Below are positions 7,065-16,095 of a DNA stretch of 64,000 nt, piece by piece (position 1 is the first letter of the stretch; the number at the start of each line of letters is the position of its first letter). Origin of the DNA: an uncultured Lacinutrix sp. (lineage in GTDB: Bacteria; Bacteroidota; Bacteroidia; Flavobacteriales; Flavobacteriaceae). The stretch spans positions 1-64,000 of the forward strand of contig CAKZMU010000049.1 of assembly GCA_937129145.1 (NCBI GenBank). The letters are read 5' to 3'. The notes beneath the pieces are model-generated. The model ran no database searches and was not told the DNA's origin. It was given only the letters and a program-made list of their open reading frames with translations. Made by a program: the position numbers and the translations under genes.

Positions 7065-8333
7065 CTATGAAATTAACGAACTTCCAACAGCACATTGTAA
7101 GCATTTATTTTTATTACAGTAGTCGTTTTTTAATTGCAATAATGCTTGCGATTGAAATGCGGAAGTAGACACTTCTTTTAAAGAATTAAACTTAGCAACA
7201 ATACTATTTTTTTCTGAAGGTAATTGTTGAATAATATCTAAAACCAAATCGTTTTGTGGTTTACCTTGGTGTTTAGCATAGGTAAATTTAAGCGGAATAA
7301 TAGTGTTTATAATTAAAAGGTCAATAAATGATTTTGTGAGCTTTTTCACCGAACGTTTTGATACTTTACCAAACGTATAATGCGTCTCCCAGAATAATGA
7401 GGCTTTTACATTGAAAATCGCATAAATATCCTCTATCGTTTTTGCTTCAATTATTGCAGAAAATAAGTTGGTATTAATGTGGTATAGGCTTGCTAGTTGC
7501 GATAATCTAATGGTTGGAAAATTTGAGGGTCGTAACCTAAAAAACTGTATTGGCAACACCGAAACAGTATCCAAATTAAATTTGGATTTTAAAAACCCAT
7601 ACTCTTTTTGTAACTCTTTTACATAAACCTCTTGTGCATCAGTTTCCAATAGTCCTGCTTGTCCAAACAATAAAGCTTCCAAGCTTTGAAGTTTTGATTG
7701 TTGTTTTCGTAATACAGAAAAATCAAACGAATTGGCTACGCTTAAAAAGGCTTCGCCGTTTACTTTTAATCCAAAGTTTTTTGCCAACATTTTAAATAAT
7801 ACTTCTTCCCAACTGTTATTGCTTTGCTGCAATAGTGTTTCAATATCATTGGCTTTTCTTTCAAGACGTTCAAAATATAAACGTTCTAACCAATTTTGCA
7901 GAATAAAATCATCTACCAAAGGAAAATCGTTTTCGCAATTTATCCATGTTTGCTTTTTGGAAAACAGTTTTTCATAACTCGCCAATGCCTCTTTTGAAAC
8001 ATACTGTTTAAGCTCTAATGTTGGAATTACGGTTTTATCTTTTCTAAACACATCTGTATCATGCTCCCAAACCACATGTAAAATCACGTTATCGTAATTT
8101 GAATCGTTTTCATGATTATGTACATACCAATCACTAGCGTTTATGTGTATTTCTACATTTCCAGCCCATAGTTGATTACCTATACTAAGTTTTGCATTAA
8201 AAAAATCTGGTCCAGAATTTAAATTGTGAGACCCAACATGAGCTATAGAAATTCCCTCGCCATTAGTTGTTTGTAGTTTAAGTGTCTCAATTTTTTTATA
8301 TTTCCAGATGTAGTGTAGAAAATCTTCTTGCAT
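7065..8333 (-). CDS. DUF2851 family protein
   Basis: A 422-residue cytoplasmic protein recognised from its N-terminus (MQEDFLHYIWKYKK, then GSHNLNSGPDFFNAKL and GNVEIHINASDWYVHNH), typical of the DUF2851 family of Bacteroidota. The conserved acidic/histidine pattern of that N-terminal part resembles a PD-(D/E)xK-like fold, but no activity is established to my knowledge. The C-terminus has a Cys cluster (CNKNKCLQCAVG) that could bind a metal. First gene of a likely operon with pspC and the K+ channel. A palindrome lies 34 bp upstream of its start. Confidence 0.8.
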   Translation of the reverse strand: MQEDFLHYIWKYKKIETLKLQTTNGEGISIAHVGSHNLNSGPDFFNAKLSIGNQLWAGNVEIHINASDWYVHNHENDSNYDNVILHVVWEHDTDVFRKDKTVIPTLELKQYVSKEALASYEKLFSKKQTWINCENDFPLVDDFILQNWLERLYFERLERKANDIETLLQQSNNSWEEVLFKMLAKNFGLKVNGEAFLSVANSFDFSVLRKQQSKLQSLEALLFGQAGLLETDAQEVYVKELQKEYGFLKSKFNLDTVSVLPIQFFRLRPSNFPTIRLSQLASLYHINTNLFSAIIEAKTIEDIYAIFNVKASLFWETHYTFGKVSKRSVKKLTKSFIDLLIINTIIPLKFTYAKHQGKPQNDLVLDIIQQLPSEKNSIVAKFNSLKEVSTSAFQSQALLQLKNDYCNKNKCLQCAVGSSLIS

Positions 8334-8366
8334 GCAACTAAAATAGCCAAAAATGTGTTACTAAAA

Positions 8367-8386
8367 AATACGTATATCTACGTATT
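8367..8386. promoter_or_regulatory. Perfect dyad AATACGTA-N4-TACGTATT, possible operator
   Basis: An 8-bp perfect inverted repeat around TATC lies in the divergent region between DUF2851 and the exported protein at 8468. The arms also form direct repeats of TACGTA. Position and symmetry suggest a binding site for a dimeric regulator, but no regulator is identified. Confidence 0.4.
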
Positions 8387-8467
8387 GATTTTGTACTTAT
8401 TATTAGTTATTTTCGTTAAACGCTAGTTGTGTTTAATTTACCCTCATCAAAAATTAGTGAACATTAA

Positions 8468-9172
8468 ATGAAAAAAACTTACTTACTTCTAACAATTGCG
8501 CTTTTAACTAACCTAACTTTATTTGGACAACAGAAAGAGGAATTTAAAAAAATTCTTGGACACTTTGTTATTAAAGTACATTCTGTTTCAACTCAAAAAT
8601 TCTCTGATAACATTGAAACTATAGATTCTAATACTGAAAGAAAATGGGACGGAAATGCTTCTTCTTTAATTCCACCACCTCCACCTCCACCAGTTCCAGC
8701 AGTTTTTGATACTAAAAGTAGGGCTATTCATTTTATAATCATGCCAAAACATTACACCAAATATGCAGTTGAAAATGATTTTGAAAATGATTCAACAACT
8801 ACTAATGGAGTTTCTGAAATACAGAAAATTGATAGAGAAAACTTAAAAGTAACAAGATTTATCCCTCTTAGGTTTGAAACCTATGAAGGTCATAAAAAAA
8901 CATATAGTGATTTTACTAAATACAAACTGTTAGAAGAAAACAAAAAAATTAGAAAAAATATTGCAGGCTATGACTGTTTTCAAATTATACTTGATAATAT
9001 TCAAAATAATATGATGGTAGAAATGTATGTTACTGAACAAATAAACCTAAATTACCATCCGATTTTTAATTATAGAGAAATACTAACTAATTATTATCCA
9101 TTATATATAAAGATTTATAATAAAGATTTCCCAAATGACAGCTTTGATGAATACAAATTTTTCAAATACTAA
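8468..9172 (+). CDS. Exported protein of unknown function with polyproline stretch
   Basis: A 234-residue protein with an N-terminal signal peptide (MKKTYLLLTIALLTNLTLFG, cleavage probably before QQKEE). Residues 67-78 contain IPPPPPPPVPA, a flexible linker type. The rest is rich in charged and aromatic residues and its general pattern (MPKHYTKY..., KKIRKNIAGYDCFQI, MVEMYVTEQI) resembles the GLPGLI family of Bacteroidota secreted proteins, though the family name motif is absent. I do not recognise a specific function. The following lipoprotein gene overlaps its 3' end, so the two are probably translated together. Confidence 0.6.
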   Translation: MKKTYLLLTIALLTNLTLFGQQKEEFKKILGHFVIKVHSVSTQKFSDNIETIDSNTERKWDGNASSLIPPPPPPPVPAVFDTKSRAIHFIIMPKHYTKYAVENDFENDSTTTNGVSEIQKIDRENLKVTRFIPLRFETYEGHKKTYSDFTKYKLLEENKKIRKNIAGYDCFQIILDNIQNNMMVEMYVTEQINLNYHPIFNYREILTNYYPLYIKIYNKDFPNDSFDEYKFFKY

Positions 9173-9632
9173 AAACCTACTCTCTATTTTTTTACTAACC
9201 ACAGTTTTTATTTCATGCAGTAAAGATGATGTTGCCACTTTAGATAAAGGAAACTTTTTAGTTTTTGGTCATTTTTACGGACAATGCTTTGGCGAAGGTT
9301 GTGTAGAAACCTTTAAACTGACGAGCAACAAGCTATATGAAGACACAATAGATGATTATTCTGGTAGTGAATTTAACTTTATTGAATTAGATAATGGCGC
9401 CTTTGAGCAAGTAAAAGACTTAATAGATTATTTCCCAAATAGATTACTTGACGCTAATGAATCTGTTTTTGGCTGCCCAGATTGTGCTGATGGAGGTGGT
9501 TTATTTATACAATATTCTAATAACGGACACATTAAAAGTTGGAGGATTAATCAATTTAAAAGCAATGTGCCAACTTATTTGCACAATTTTATCAATAAAG
9601 TAAATGAAAAAATAAGCCTAATAGACAATTAA
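9147..9632 (+). CDS. Small lipoprotein of unknown function
   Basis: About 161 residues from the ATG at 9147 (another in-frame ATG lies at 9135). A signal peptide ends in a lipobox-like TVFISCSKDD, predicting lipidation at Cys. The mature part has a CFGEGC pair and a CPDC motif, so disulfides or a metal are possible. The start lies inside the end of the preceding exported-protein gene (26 bp overlap), indicating translational coupling. No family is recognised. The gene converges with the NUDIX gene with only 5 bp between stops and no visible terminator. Confidence 0.6.
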   Translation: MNTNFSNTKNLLSIFLLTTVFISCSKDDVATLDKGNFLVFGHFYGQCFGEGCVETFKLTSNKLYEDTIDDYSGSEFNFIELDNGAFEQVKDLIDYFPNRLLDANESVFGCPDCADGGGLFIQYSNNGHIKSWRINQFKSNVPTYLHNFINKVNEKISLIDN

Positions 9633-9637
9633 TAATC

Positions 9638-10219
9638 CTATATCAATTCTCTAATATTTGCATAGCTATTTTCCAAAGCTTTGGCTTGCTTCTTTTTACC
9701 TAACCACTTTACTTTGGTAATACCTTCGCTGGTTTCGGGTTTTAGTTTCCCGTCATACGTGGTATGCATTTCAAACCAATGGGTAATTTTTATTTTATAG
9801 CGTCCGTTGCGCTTAAAAATATGGTAAGTCGTATCTAATTGTTTTGTTATGGTAAGCCCTTTTACTCCTGTTTCCTCTTCAACCTCACGAATGGCACCTT
9901 CTTCAATTGTTTCTTTGCTTTCGACACGTCCTTTAGGCAAATCCCATTTATCGTTTCTATAAATAAACAGTACTTTCCCTTTGTCATTATAGACTTTTCC
10001 GCCACCAGCGATGACATTTGGAAATTTTTTAAGAAACTTTTTTAATAGCTTTTTTTCGTTTTTATGATACAAATAAACACCCTCAATTGATTTTCTTTTA
10101 AGGTCACGTACCACTTTGGGTAAATCTACATATTTTAGAGGATATGTTTTGTAGAGTTTATCCTTAGAAATTTTGGAAGTAAGTACAATAGGTTTATCGT
10201 TAACAAATACTTTATACAT
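9638..10219 (-). CDS. NUDIX hydrolase
   Basis: A 193-residue protein with a complete Nudix box, G-x5-E-x7-REVEEETGV, near residues 118-140 (GRVESKETIEEGAIREVEEE), which binds Mg2+ and cleaves nucleoside diphosphates linked to another moiety. The N-terminal ~65 residues precede the fold and are typical of a Flavobacteriaceae subfamily next to pyrE. Substrate is unknown. It is divergent from pyrE with a 128-bp gap containing the pyrE promoter, a conserved neighbour pairing in the family. Confidence 0.85.
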   Translation of the reverse strand: MYKVFVNDKPIVLTSKISKDKLYKTYPLKYVDLPKVVRDLKRKSIEGVYLYHKNEKKLLKKFLKKFPNVIAGGGKVYNDKGKVLFIYRNDKWDLPKGRVESKETIEEGAIREVEEETGVKGLTITKQLDTTYHIFKRNGRYKIKITHWFEMHTTYDGKLKPETSEGITKVKWLGKKKQAKALENSYANIRELI

Positions 10220-10334
10220 TGCGTATATTAGAGTTAGGCTTTTGTAAAAATATCAATTTTTAATTCAATGCAACCCTACTTTAAAAAAATATTTTTATTC
10301 AAAAAAATTCTGTTCATAAAAATAAATTTATGTG

Positions 10335-10342
10335 TAATTTTG
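10335..10342 (+). promoter_or_regulatory. pyrE -7 box TAATTTTG
   Basis: TAATTTTG matches TAnnTTTG and ends only 5 bases before the ATG at 10348. It overlaps the alternative ATG at 10330, which argues against that start and suggests a leaderless or nearly leaderless pyrE mRNA. No clear -33 element is seen. Confidence 0.6.
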
Positions 10343-10347
10343 CAGCT

Positions 10348-10992
10348 ATGATTACTAACAAAACCACCGCCAAAAAAACTGCTGAAGTTTTACTGCAAAT
10401 CAATGCCATAAAACTAAGCCCTAAAGAGCCTTTTACTTGGGCTTCTGGATGGAAATCTCCAATATATTGCGACAATAGAATTGTATTATCGTTTCCGCCA
10501 ATTAGAAATTACATTCGCGAAAAAATAGCAAAGCACATAGAAAAACATTATGGAAAACCTGATGTTATTGCTGGCGTTGCCACAGGTGCTATTGGTATTG
10601 GTGCTTTGGTCGCCGAATATTTAGGCTTACCTTTTGTGTATGTGCGTCCTGAGGCTAAAAAACATGGTCGCCAAAACCAAATTGAAGGTTACATTGAAAA
10701 AGGGCAAAACGTTGTGGTGGTCGAAGATTTAATAAGCACTGGAAAAAGTAGCCTGAATGCTGTTAAGGCCTTAAAAGATGCTGAAGTTAATGTAAAAGGA
10801 ATGGTTGCTATTTTTTCTTACGGATTTGATATTGCTAACAAAAATTTTGAGAAAGAATATATAACTCTTCACACCTTAAGTAACTACGAAAACTTGTTGG
10901 AGCAAGCTCTGGACACACATTACATTAACAAAAAAGAACTGGAAACTTTGTCACAATGGAATGCCAATCCTAGCGAATGGAACGCTAATTGA
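10348..10992 (+). CDS. pyrE: Orotate phosphoribosyltransferase
   Basis: About 214 residues. It joins orotate and PRPP to give OMP in pyrimidine synthesis. The PRPP-binding motif VVVVEDLISTGKSS is near residue 120, and the orotate-site strand WASGWKSPIYCDNR near residue 28. The ATG at 10348 is preferred over 10330 because the -7 promoter box lies between them. The next gene follows 23 bp downstream on the same strand. Confidence 0.95.
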   Translation: MITNKTTAKKTAEVLLQINAIKLSPKEPFTWASGWKSPIYCDNRIVLSFPPIRNYIREKIAKHIEKHYGKPDVIAGVATGAIGIGALVAEYLGLPFVYVRPEAKKHGRQNQIEGYIEKGQNVVVVEDLISTGKSSLNAVKALKDAEVNVKGMVAIFSYGFDIANKNFEKEYITLHTLSNYENLLEQALDTHYINKKELETLSQWNANPSEWNAN

Positions 10993-11015
10993 TATATTCT
11001 TTTAAAAAACACATA

Positions 11016-11411
11016 ATGAATTTAGAATCACCTAAAGTATCTGTAGACAAATCGGCACAAGACGTTTTTGATTTTTTAACCAATGTTGAAAATTTCGAAA
11101 AGTTAATGCCCGAAAACATTAGCAAATTTGAAGTTTTAGAAGAAGGTAAATTTCTGTTTGCCTTAAAAGGAATGCCAGAAATCATTCTAAAGCAAAAAGA
11201 AGCTACTGCGCCAAATAAAATTGTTTTGGGTGCTGCTGGTGGAAAGTTGGATTTTTATTTAGTGGGTGATATTACCGAAGTTTCAGAAAATAAAAGCGAT
11301 ATTAAATTAAGTTTTTCTGGGGATTTCAACCCAATGATGGCAATGATGATAAAAGGCCCAATATCTAAGTTTATTGAAACATTGGCGACCAATATTCCAA
11401 ACGCTGTTTAA
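11016..11411 (+). CDS. SRPBCC (START-like) family protein
   Basis: A 131-residue protein starting MNLESPKVSVDKSAQDVFDFLTNVENFEKLMP, the typical opening of the SRPBCC/polyketide-cyclase-like fold with a hydrophobic ligand pocket. The C-terminal helix MIKGPISKFIETLATNIP closes the fold. It follows pyrE closely and is probably co-transcribed; the ligand is unknown. A TTG at 10989 would extend the frame but adds non-family residues. The stop overlaps birA by 4 bp on the opposite strand. Confidence 0.8.
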   Translation: MNLESPKVSVDKSAQDVFDFLTNVENFEKLMPENISKFEVLEEGKFLFALKGMPEIILKQKEATAPNKIVLGAAGGKLDFYLVGDITEVSENKSDIKLSFSGDFNPMMAMMIKGPISKFIETLATNIPNAV

Positions 11412-12139
11412 TACAAAAGCTTAATTTCTTTTAGCTCAAAGTTTTTAATAATATCATCTTCAAGCAATAATTGGAGTGTTCCGTTGTTGTTGACTCCTTG
11501 AATAATTCCCGAAAACAAATTCCCTTCGGTATCTTTAAAAGTTGATGGTTTGTATCGTCTAAAAAGCAATGCTTCATAAGCACGCTTAATTAAATCATGC
11601 TTACCTTGCTCTAACTTATTGAAATAATAGGTTAACTGCTCAACAATTTTAACCAATAATTCTTCCACATCAAACAGCGTTCCTGTTAAATTCTTTAAAG
11701 ACGAAGCCAATGGTAAATTTTGAAATTGTGTTTGGTTTACATTAAGTCCTATACCAATAATACTCCCTTCAATATCTTGCTGTTTTATGACATTTTCAAT
11801 TAAAATACCACAAATTTTCTTTTGCTCTGACAAAATGTCGTTAGGCCATTTCACAACCAATTTAGGCACCTGAAACAACTGTAATGTTTTAATAATTGCC
11901 AACGATGTTACCATGCTTATGTAAAATGCATCATCTACAGAAACACAGCCATTTCGCTTAAACATACTACAAGTAAGGTTTTTACCCTTTTGTGAATTCC
12001 AAACAGCACCTATTTGACCCTTACCTTTGGTTTGATGTTTAGTAACAACCACTGTATAATCTTCCAGCCGCTTTTTAGAAGCCAACTCACGTAAATACGT
12101 GTTTGTGGAGTCAATGGCATTAAGTTTGATTATATGCAT
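11408..12139 (-). CDS. birA: Biotin-[acetyl-CoA-carboxylase] ligase, monofunctional
   Basis: A 243-residue biotin protein ligase that activates biotin with ATP and attaches it to the BCCP lysine. It opens with the ligase domain (MHIIKLNAIDSTNTYLREL), has the biotinyl-AMP loop KGKGQIGAVWNS near residue 39, and KWPNDIL near 98. There is no N-terminal helix-turn-helix, so it is not a repressor of the E. coli type. It is divergent from rsfS, with 94 bp between starts. Confidence 0.92.
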   Translation of the reverse strand: MHIIKLNAIDSTNTYLRELASKKRLEDYTVVVTKHQTKGKGQIGAVWNSQKGKNLTCSMFKRNGCVSVDDAFYISMVTSLAIIKTLQLFQVPKLVVKWPNDILSEQKKICGILIENVIKQQDIEGSIIGIGLNVNQTQFQNLPLASSLKNLTGTLFDVEELLVKIVEQLTYYFNKLEQGKHDLIKRAYEALLFRRYKPSTFKDTEGNLFSGIIQGVNNNGTLQLLLEDDIIKNFELKEIKLLY

Positions 12140-12206
12140 TATAAGCAGAAAATTTAAATTATAATTTTCTTAAGATTTTTAAGGGTAATATCACCCAAAA
12201 AAATAA

Positions 12207-12214
12207 TAACTTTG
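12207..12214 (+). promoter_or_regulatory. rsfS -7 box TAACTTTG
   Basis: TAACTTTG, a match to TAnnTTTG, lies 19 bases before the rsfS ATG. It probably starts the rsfS-ftsH transcript. No TTG is seen at the ideal -33 spacing. Confidence 0.6.
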
Positions 12215-12233
12215 CACAAATTAAAACAATTTA

Positions 12234-12605
12234 ATGACGAAAGAAAATACTAATGCAGACCATTTAATATCAGTTATAATAAATGGCATTGAAGATGTAA
12301 AAGGACAACACATTAATATTTTAGATTTAAGAGAGATAGAAAACACCGTTTGCGATTATTTTATTATTTGCGAAGGGACATCAAATACACAGGTTAACGC
12401 CATTGTAAATTCCATTCAAAAAAAGGTAAGTAAAGACACAAAAGACAAACCTTGGCATATCGAAGGTAGTGATAATGCCGAATGGGTTTTAATGGATTAC
12501 GTAAATGTGGTTGTTCATGTTTTTCAAAAGCACATAAGAGAGTACTATGATATTGAGAGCCTTTGGGGAGACGCTAAAACAACCGAAATAAAAACAAGTT
12601 ACTAA
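12234..12605 (+). CDS. rsfS: Ribosome silencing factor
   Basis: A 123-residue RsfS/Iojap (DUF143) protein that binds uL14 on the 50S subunit and blocks subunit joining under starvation. The family core is visible: ENTVCDYFIICEGTSNTQV near residue 37 and WVLMDYVNVVVHVFQ near residue 82, then YYDIESLWGDA. It is 10 bp before ftsH, an arrangement common in Flavobacteriaceae. Confidence 0.95.
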   Translation: MTKENTNADHLISVIINGIEDVKGQHINILDLREIENTVCDYFIICEGTSNTQVNAIVNSIQKKVSKDTKDKPWHIEGSDNAEWVLMDYVNVVVHVFQKHIREYYDIESLWGDAKTTEIKTSY

Positions 12606-12615
12606 AAAATACTAC

Positions 12616-14562
12616 ATGTCAAAAGATAATAAGTTAAATACAAAAAAGCCAAAATTTAGTCCTTACTGGATTTATGGAATCATTATAGTTATATTTCTAG
12701 GAATTCAAGTACTATCAGGCGGAATGGGTTCTACAACAGGAACACCAACCACTCAAGATAAATTTTTTGAATACTATGAAAACGGCGAGGTAGAAAAAGT
12801 TGTTATCATTAATAGAATTCAAGCAAGAGTTTATTTAACTACTGAAGCACTTGCAAAAACTGAACATAAAAAAACCGAAAAGCCTCAGTTTTTATCTATG
12901 TCTGGAAAAGCTCCCAATTATCAGTTTCAATTAGGAGATTTACAAAATTTTGAAGATAAAATAGACGAAATTAAATCTGAAAACCCAGATTTACAAACCG
13001 TTGTAGATTACAAAATAGAAGAAAACCTTTGGGGCGATTTTCTACTTACATTGTTGCCTTTTATACTCATTATAGGTGTTTGGATTTTCATTATGCGACG
13101 CATGTCGTCTGGTGGAGGCGGTGGTGCTGGAGGTCAGATTTTCAATATAGGGAAATCAAAAGCCAAATTATTTGACCAAAACACCGAAGTTAAAACCTCT
13201 TTTAAAGATGTTGCTGGACTTGAAGGAGCGAAAGAGGAAGTGCAGGAAATTGTAGATTTCTTAAAAAACCCAGAAAAATACACATCTTTAGGTGGTAAAA
13301 TCCCAAAAGGCGCATTATTGGTAGGCCCTCCAGGAACAGGAAAAACCTTATTAGCAAAAGCAGTTGCTGGCGAAGCTAAGGTACCTTTCTTCTCTCTATC
13401 TGGGTCTGATTTTGTTGAGATGTTTGTTGGTGTTGGAGCTTCTAGAGTTAGAGATTTATTTAAACAAGCCAAAGAAAAATCGCCTGCAATTATCTTTATT
13501 GATGAAATAGATGCCATTGGTCGTGCAAGAGGAAAAGCTAACTTTTCTGGCTCAAACGATGAGAGGGAAAACACGCTTAACCAATTATTGACCGAAATGG
13601 ATGGTTTTGGCACAAACACCAATGTTATTGTACTTGCAGCGACTAACAGAGCCGATGTTTTAGACAAAGCCTTGATGCGTGCTGGACGTTTCGACAGACA
13701 AATATTTGTGGATCTTCCAGACGTTCGTGAGCGTAAAGAAATTTTTGAAGTCCACCTAAAACCCCTTAAAAAAGCTAAGGATTTAAATACCGATTTCTTA
13801 TCCAAGCAAACACCTGGGTTCTCTGGAGCAGATATTGCGAATGTGTGTAATGAAGCCGCTTTAATTGCTGCAAGAAAAGGAAAGAAAAGTGTTGAAAAAC
13901 AAGACTTTTTAGATGCCGTAGATAGAATTGTTGGAGGACTCGAAAAGAAAAATAAAATCATTACACCAGCCGAGAAAAAAGCAGTAGCATATCACGAAGC
14001 TGGACACGCAACTATTAGTTGGTTATTAGAGCACGCTGCGCCTTTGGTAAAAGTAACTATTGTGCCTCGTGGACGCTCGTTGGGAGCTGCATGGTACTTA
14101 CCAGAAGAGCGCTTAATTGTTCGTCCTGAGCAAATGTTGGACGAAATGTGTGCCGCTTTAGGTGGTAGAGCTGCAGAAAAAGTAATTTTCGACAAGATTT
14201 CAACTGGCGCTTTAAGTGATTTAGAAAAAGTCACAAAACAAGCCAGAGCCATGGTAACTATTTATGGCTTAAGTGATAAAGTGGGGAACTTGACGTATTA
14301 TGATTCTTCTGGTCAAAACGAATATGGGTTCACAAAACCTTACAGCGAGCAAACTGCTGAGTTAATTGACAAAGAGATTTCAGATATTATTGAAGAGCAA
14401 TACCAACGTGCTATTAAAATTCTAGAAGAGAATAAAGATAAATTGACTCTATTAGCCGAAGAGCTTCTTGTAAAAGAAGTTATTTTTAAAGATAATCTTG
14501 AAGAAATCTTTGGAAAAAGCCCATTTACAAAACACGACGAAGATATAACTGAAGAGGAATAG
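12616..14562 (+). CDS. ftsH: ATP-dependent zinc metalloprotease FtsH
   Basis: A 648-residue membrane AAA+ protease that degrades misassembled membrane proteins and selected regulators. Two TM segments (about residues 16-34 and 139-158) flank a periplasmic domain. The AAA domain has Walker A GPPGTGKT (about residue 237), Walker B IIFIDEID, and the SRH; the peptidase domain has HEAGH (about residue 459) and the downstream Asp of LSDLEKVTKQA. A glycine-rich loop (SSGGGGGAGG) follows TM2. Length is normal. It forms a run with rsfS upstream and the LUD gene downstream. Confidence 0.98.
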   Translation: MSKDNKLNTKKPKFSPYWIYGIIIVIFLGIQVLSGGMGSTTGTPTTQDKFFEYYENGEVEKVVIINRIQARVYLTTEALAKTEHKKTEKPQFLSMSGKAPNYQFQLGDLQNFEDKIDEIKSENPDLQTVVDYKIEENLWGDFLLTLLPFILIIGVWIFIMRRMSSGGGGGAGGQIFNIGKSKAKLFDQNTEVKTSFKDVAGLEGAKEEVQEIVDFLKNPEKYTSLGGKIPKGALLVGPPGTGKTLLAKAVAGEAKVPFFSLSGSDFVEMFVGVGASRVRDLFKQAKEKSPAIIFIDEIDAIGRARGKANFSGSNDERENTLNQLLTEMDGFGTNTNVIVLAATNRADVLDKALMRAGRFDRQIFVDLPDVRERKEIFEVHLKPLKKAKDLNTDFLSKQTPGFSGADIANVCNEAALIAARKGKKSVEKQDFLDAVDRIVGGLEKKNKIITPAEKKAVAYHEAGHATISWLLEHAAPLVKVTIVPRGRSLGAAWYLPEERLIVRPEQMLDEMCAALGGRAAEKVIFDKISTGALSDLEKVTKQARAMVTIYGLSDKVGNLTYYDSSGQNEYGFTKPYSEQTAELIDKEISDIIEEQYQRAIKILEENKDKLTLLAEELLVKEVIFKDNLEEIFGKSPFTKHDEDITEEE

Positions 14563-14655
14563 AACCGTTACAAAAATCTTAAATAGCCCAATGTTTATCT
14601 TAGATTTTATATATTTGGTAAAAACTAGGATAAACTGGTTAATAGCAAACCCTAA

Positions 14656-15264
14656 ATGAGCTTATTTCGAAAAATTTTCGGACTAAAATCCAATGACTCT
14701 CAAGAAAGCATTGAAAACGACGAGAGGAGCAAGTATATGCCTGATATTAAGCTACCTATTGATGAACGTTTCACCATCAATTTTAAAGCTAATGGAGGTA
14801 AATTCTTGTATTGCGAAGACTTTGATGAAGTTGACCAAAATTTAGGGCTTATCTTAGAAGAAAACGATTGGAAAGACGAAAACGTCATGATAATCGATAA
14901 TAGGTTAACCGAAAAGTTTGCGAATTTCAATTTAAAAATTAGTAAAAGAGGTAGTGAGTGTGCTTATTTTTTAACCACTTGCGAATATTTAATTTCTAAT
15001 GATGGTTCGTTGTTAATTTCGTCCAACCAAATTGCTGAAAAGAAATTAAAAGAACTCCCTCCTAATTTTATCATTTTTGCAACTACAAGTCAGTTTGTAG
15101 AAACTATTAGTGAAGGACTTAGAGGTATAAAAGATAAAAATCGCGAAAAAATACCTACCAATATCACTACCATTAAACATTTTAAAGCTAGTGAAGATAA
15201 CGACTTCTTAAGTTACGGAAGTAGCTCAAAAAACTTATATTTGCTCTTATTAGAAGACCTTTAA
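14656..15264 (+). CDS. LUD (LutC/YkgG-like) domain protein
   Basis: A 202-residue protein whose C-terminal half fits the LUD domain: CEYLISNDGSLLISSNQI and PPNFIIFATTSQFV near residue 130, followed by TNITTIKHFK. LUD proteins such as LutC take part in lactate oxidation, but this stand-alone copy between ftsH and cdsA is a Flavobacteriaceae arrangement and no LutA/LutB partner is nearby. Function is therefore not assigned. It is probably co-transcribed with cdsA, 9 bp downstream. Confidence 0.75.
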   Translation: MSLFRKIFGLKSNDSQESIENDERSKYMPDIKLPIDERFTINFKANGGKFLYCEDFDEVDQNLGLILEENDWKDENVMIIDNRLTEKFANFNLKISKRGSECAYFLTTCEYLISNDGSLLISSNQIAEKKLKELPPNFIIFATTSQFVETISEGLRGIKDKNREKIPTNITTIKHFKASEDNDFLSYGSSSKNLYLLLLEDL

Positions 15265-15273
15265 CCCAACCTC

Positions 15274-16095
15274 GTGAAAGAATTAATTGTTAGAGCAATT
15301 TCAGGCGTTTTATACATTGCACTCTTTTTATTATCCTTACAATCGCAACACCTTTTAATTGGTTTGTTTTTTGTTTTTGGGTTGATTTGCATTGCCGAAT
15401 TCAACAAACTCATTAACCAAAAAGGGATAAGCTCTTACGTTATTTTTATTATTTCATATTTGATTTTTGCCTATTGGCAATTGGTTTTAAATACCAGCGA
15501 AGGTTTTAATGAAACCATTCAAATATTACACGTACTAACCATATTTGTAATGCTTTTTTTGATAAAAGATTTGTTTTCAAAAAAAACGTTACCGCTTTTT
15601 ATAACCAATAAATATATTAACACAACATTCTATTTATCAAGTGCTTTTATTTTTATTATCTTAATTGCTAACTACTACGAAACATTTAATCCTAACATAT
15701 TATTAGGGTCGTTTATATTGGTTTGGGTAAATGATTCGTTTGCATATTTAGTTGGAAAAAACTTTGGTAAACAAAAGCTGTTTCCAAGTATTTCACCAAA
15801 AAAAACGGTTGAAGGCTTTTTGGGAGGCTTATTTTTTGCCTGTATAAGCAGTTATTTTATTGCAAAATATTCTGGCACCCTAGAATTTACCAGTTGGTTA
15901 ATACTAGCCATTATTGTAAGTGTTTTTGGGACATTGGGAGATTTAATAGAATCAAAATACAAACGACAAGCCAATGTAAAAGATAGTGGTGTGATAATGC
16001 CTGGACATGGCGGATTGCTAGATAGGTTAGATAGTATTATTTTTGCAGCACCATTTATATATTTGTTTTTAAGACTTACAGAATATGTTTCATAA
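15274..16095 (+). CDS. cdsA: Phosphatidate cytidylyltransferase
   Basis: A 273-residue integral membrane enzyme making CDP-diacylglycerol from phosphatidate and CTP. The family signature lies at the C-terminus: KRQANVKDSGVIMPGHGGLL followed by DRLDS. About eight hydrophobic segments are visible. It uses a GTG start (GTGAAAGAATTA) 9 bp after the LUD gene and overlaps psd by 11 bp, so the phospholipid genes cdsA and psd are translationally coupled. Confidence 0.95.
   Translation: MKELIVRAISGVLYIALFLLSLQSQHLLIGLFFVFGLICIAEFNKLINQKGISSYVIFIISYLIFAYWQLVLNTSEGFNETIQILHVLTIFVMLFLIKDLFSKKTLPLFITNKYINTTFYLSSAFIFIILIANYYETFNPNILLGSFILVWVNDSFAYLVGKNFGKQKLFPSISPKKTVEGFLGGLFFACISSYFIAKYSGTLEFTSWLILAIIVSVFGTLGDLIESKYKRQANVKDSGVIMPGHGGLLDRLDSIIFAAPFIYLFLRLTEYVS

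Noticed and set aside
13134..13961. Long minus-strand open frame of 275 codons
   Set aside because: It lies fully antisense to the AAA domain of ftsH and has low-complexity composition typical of antisense frames.
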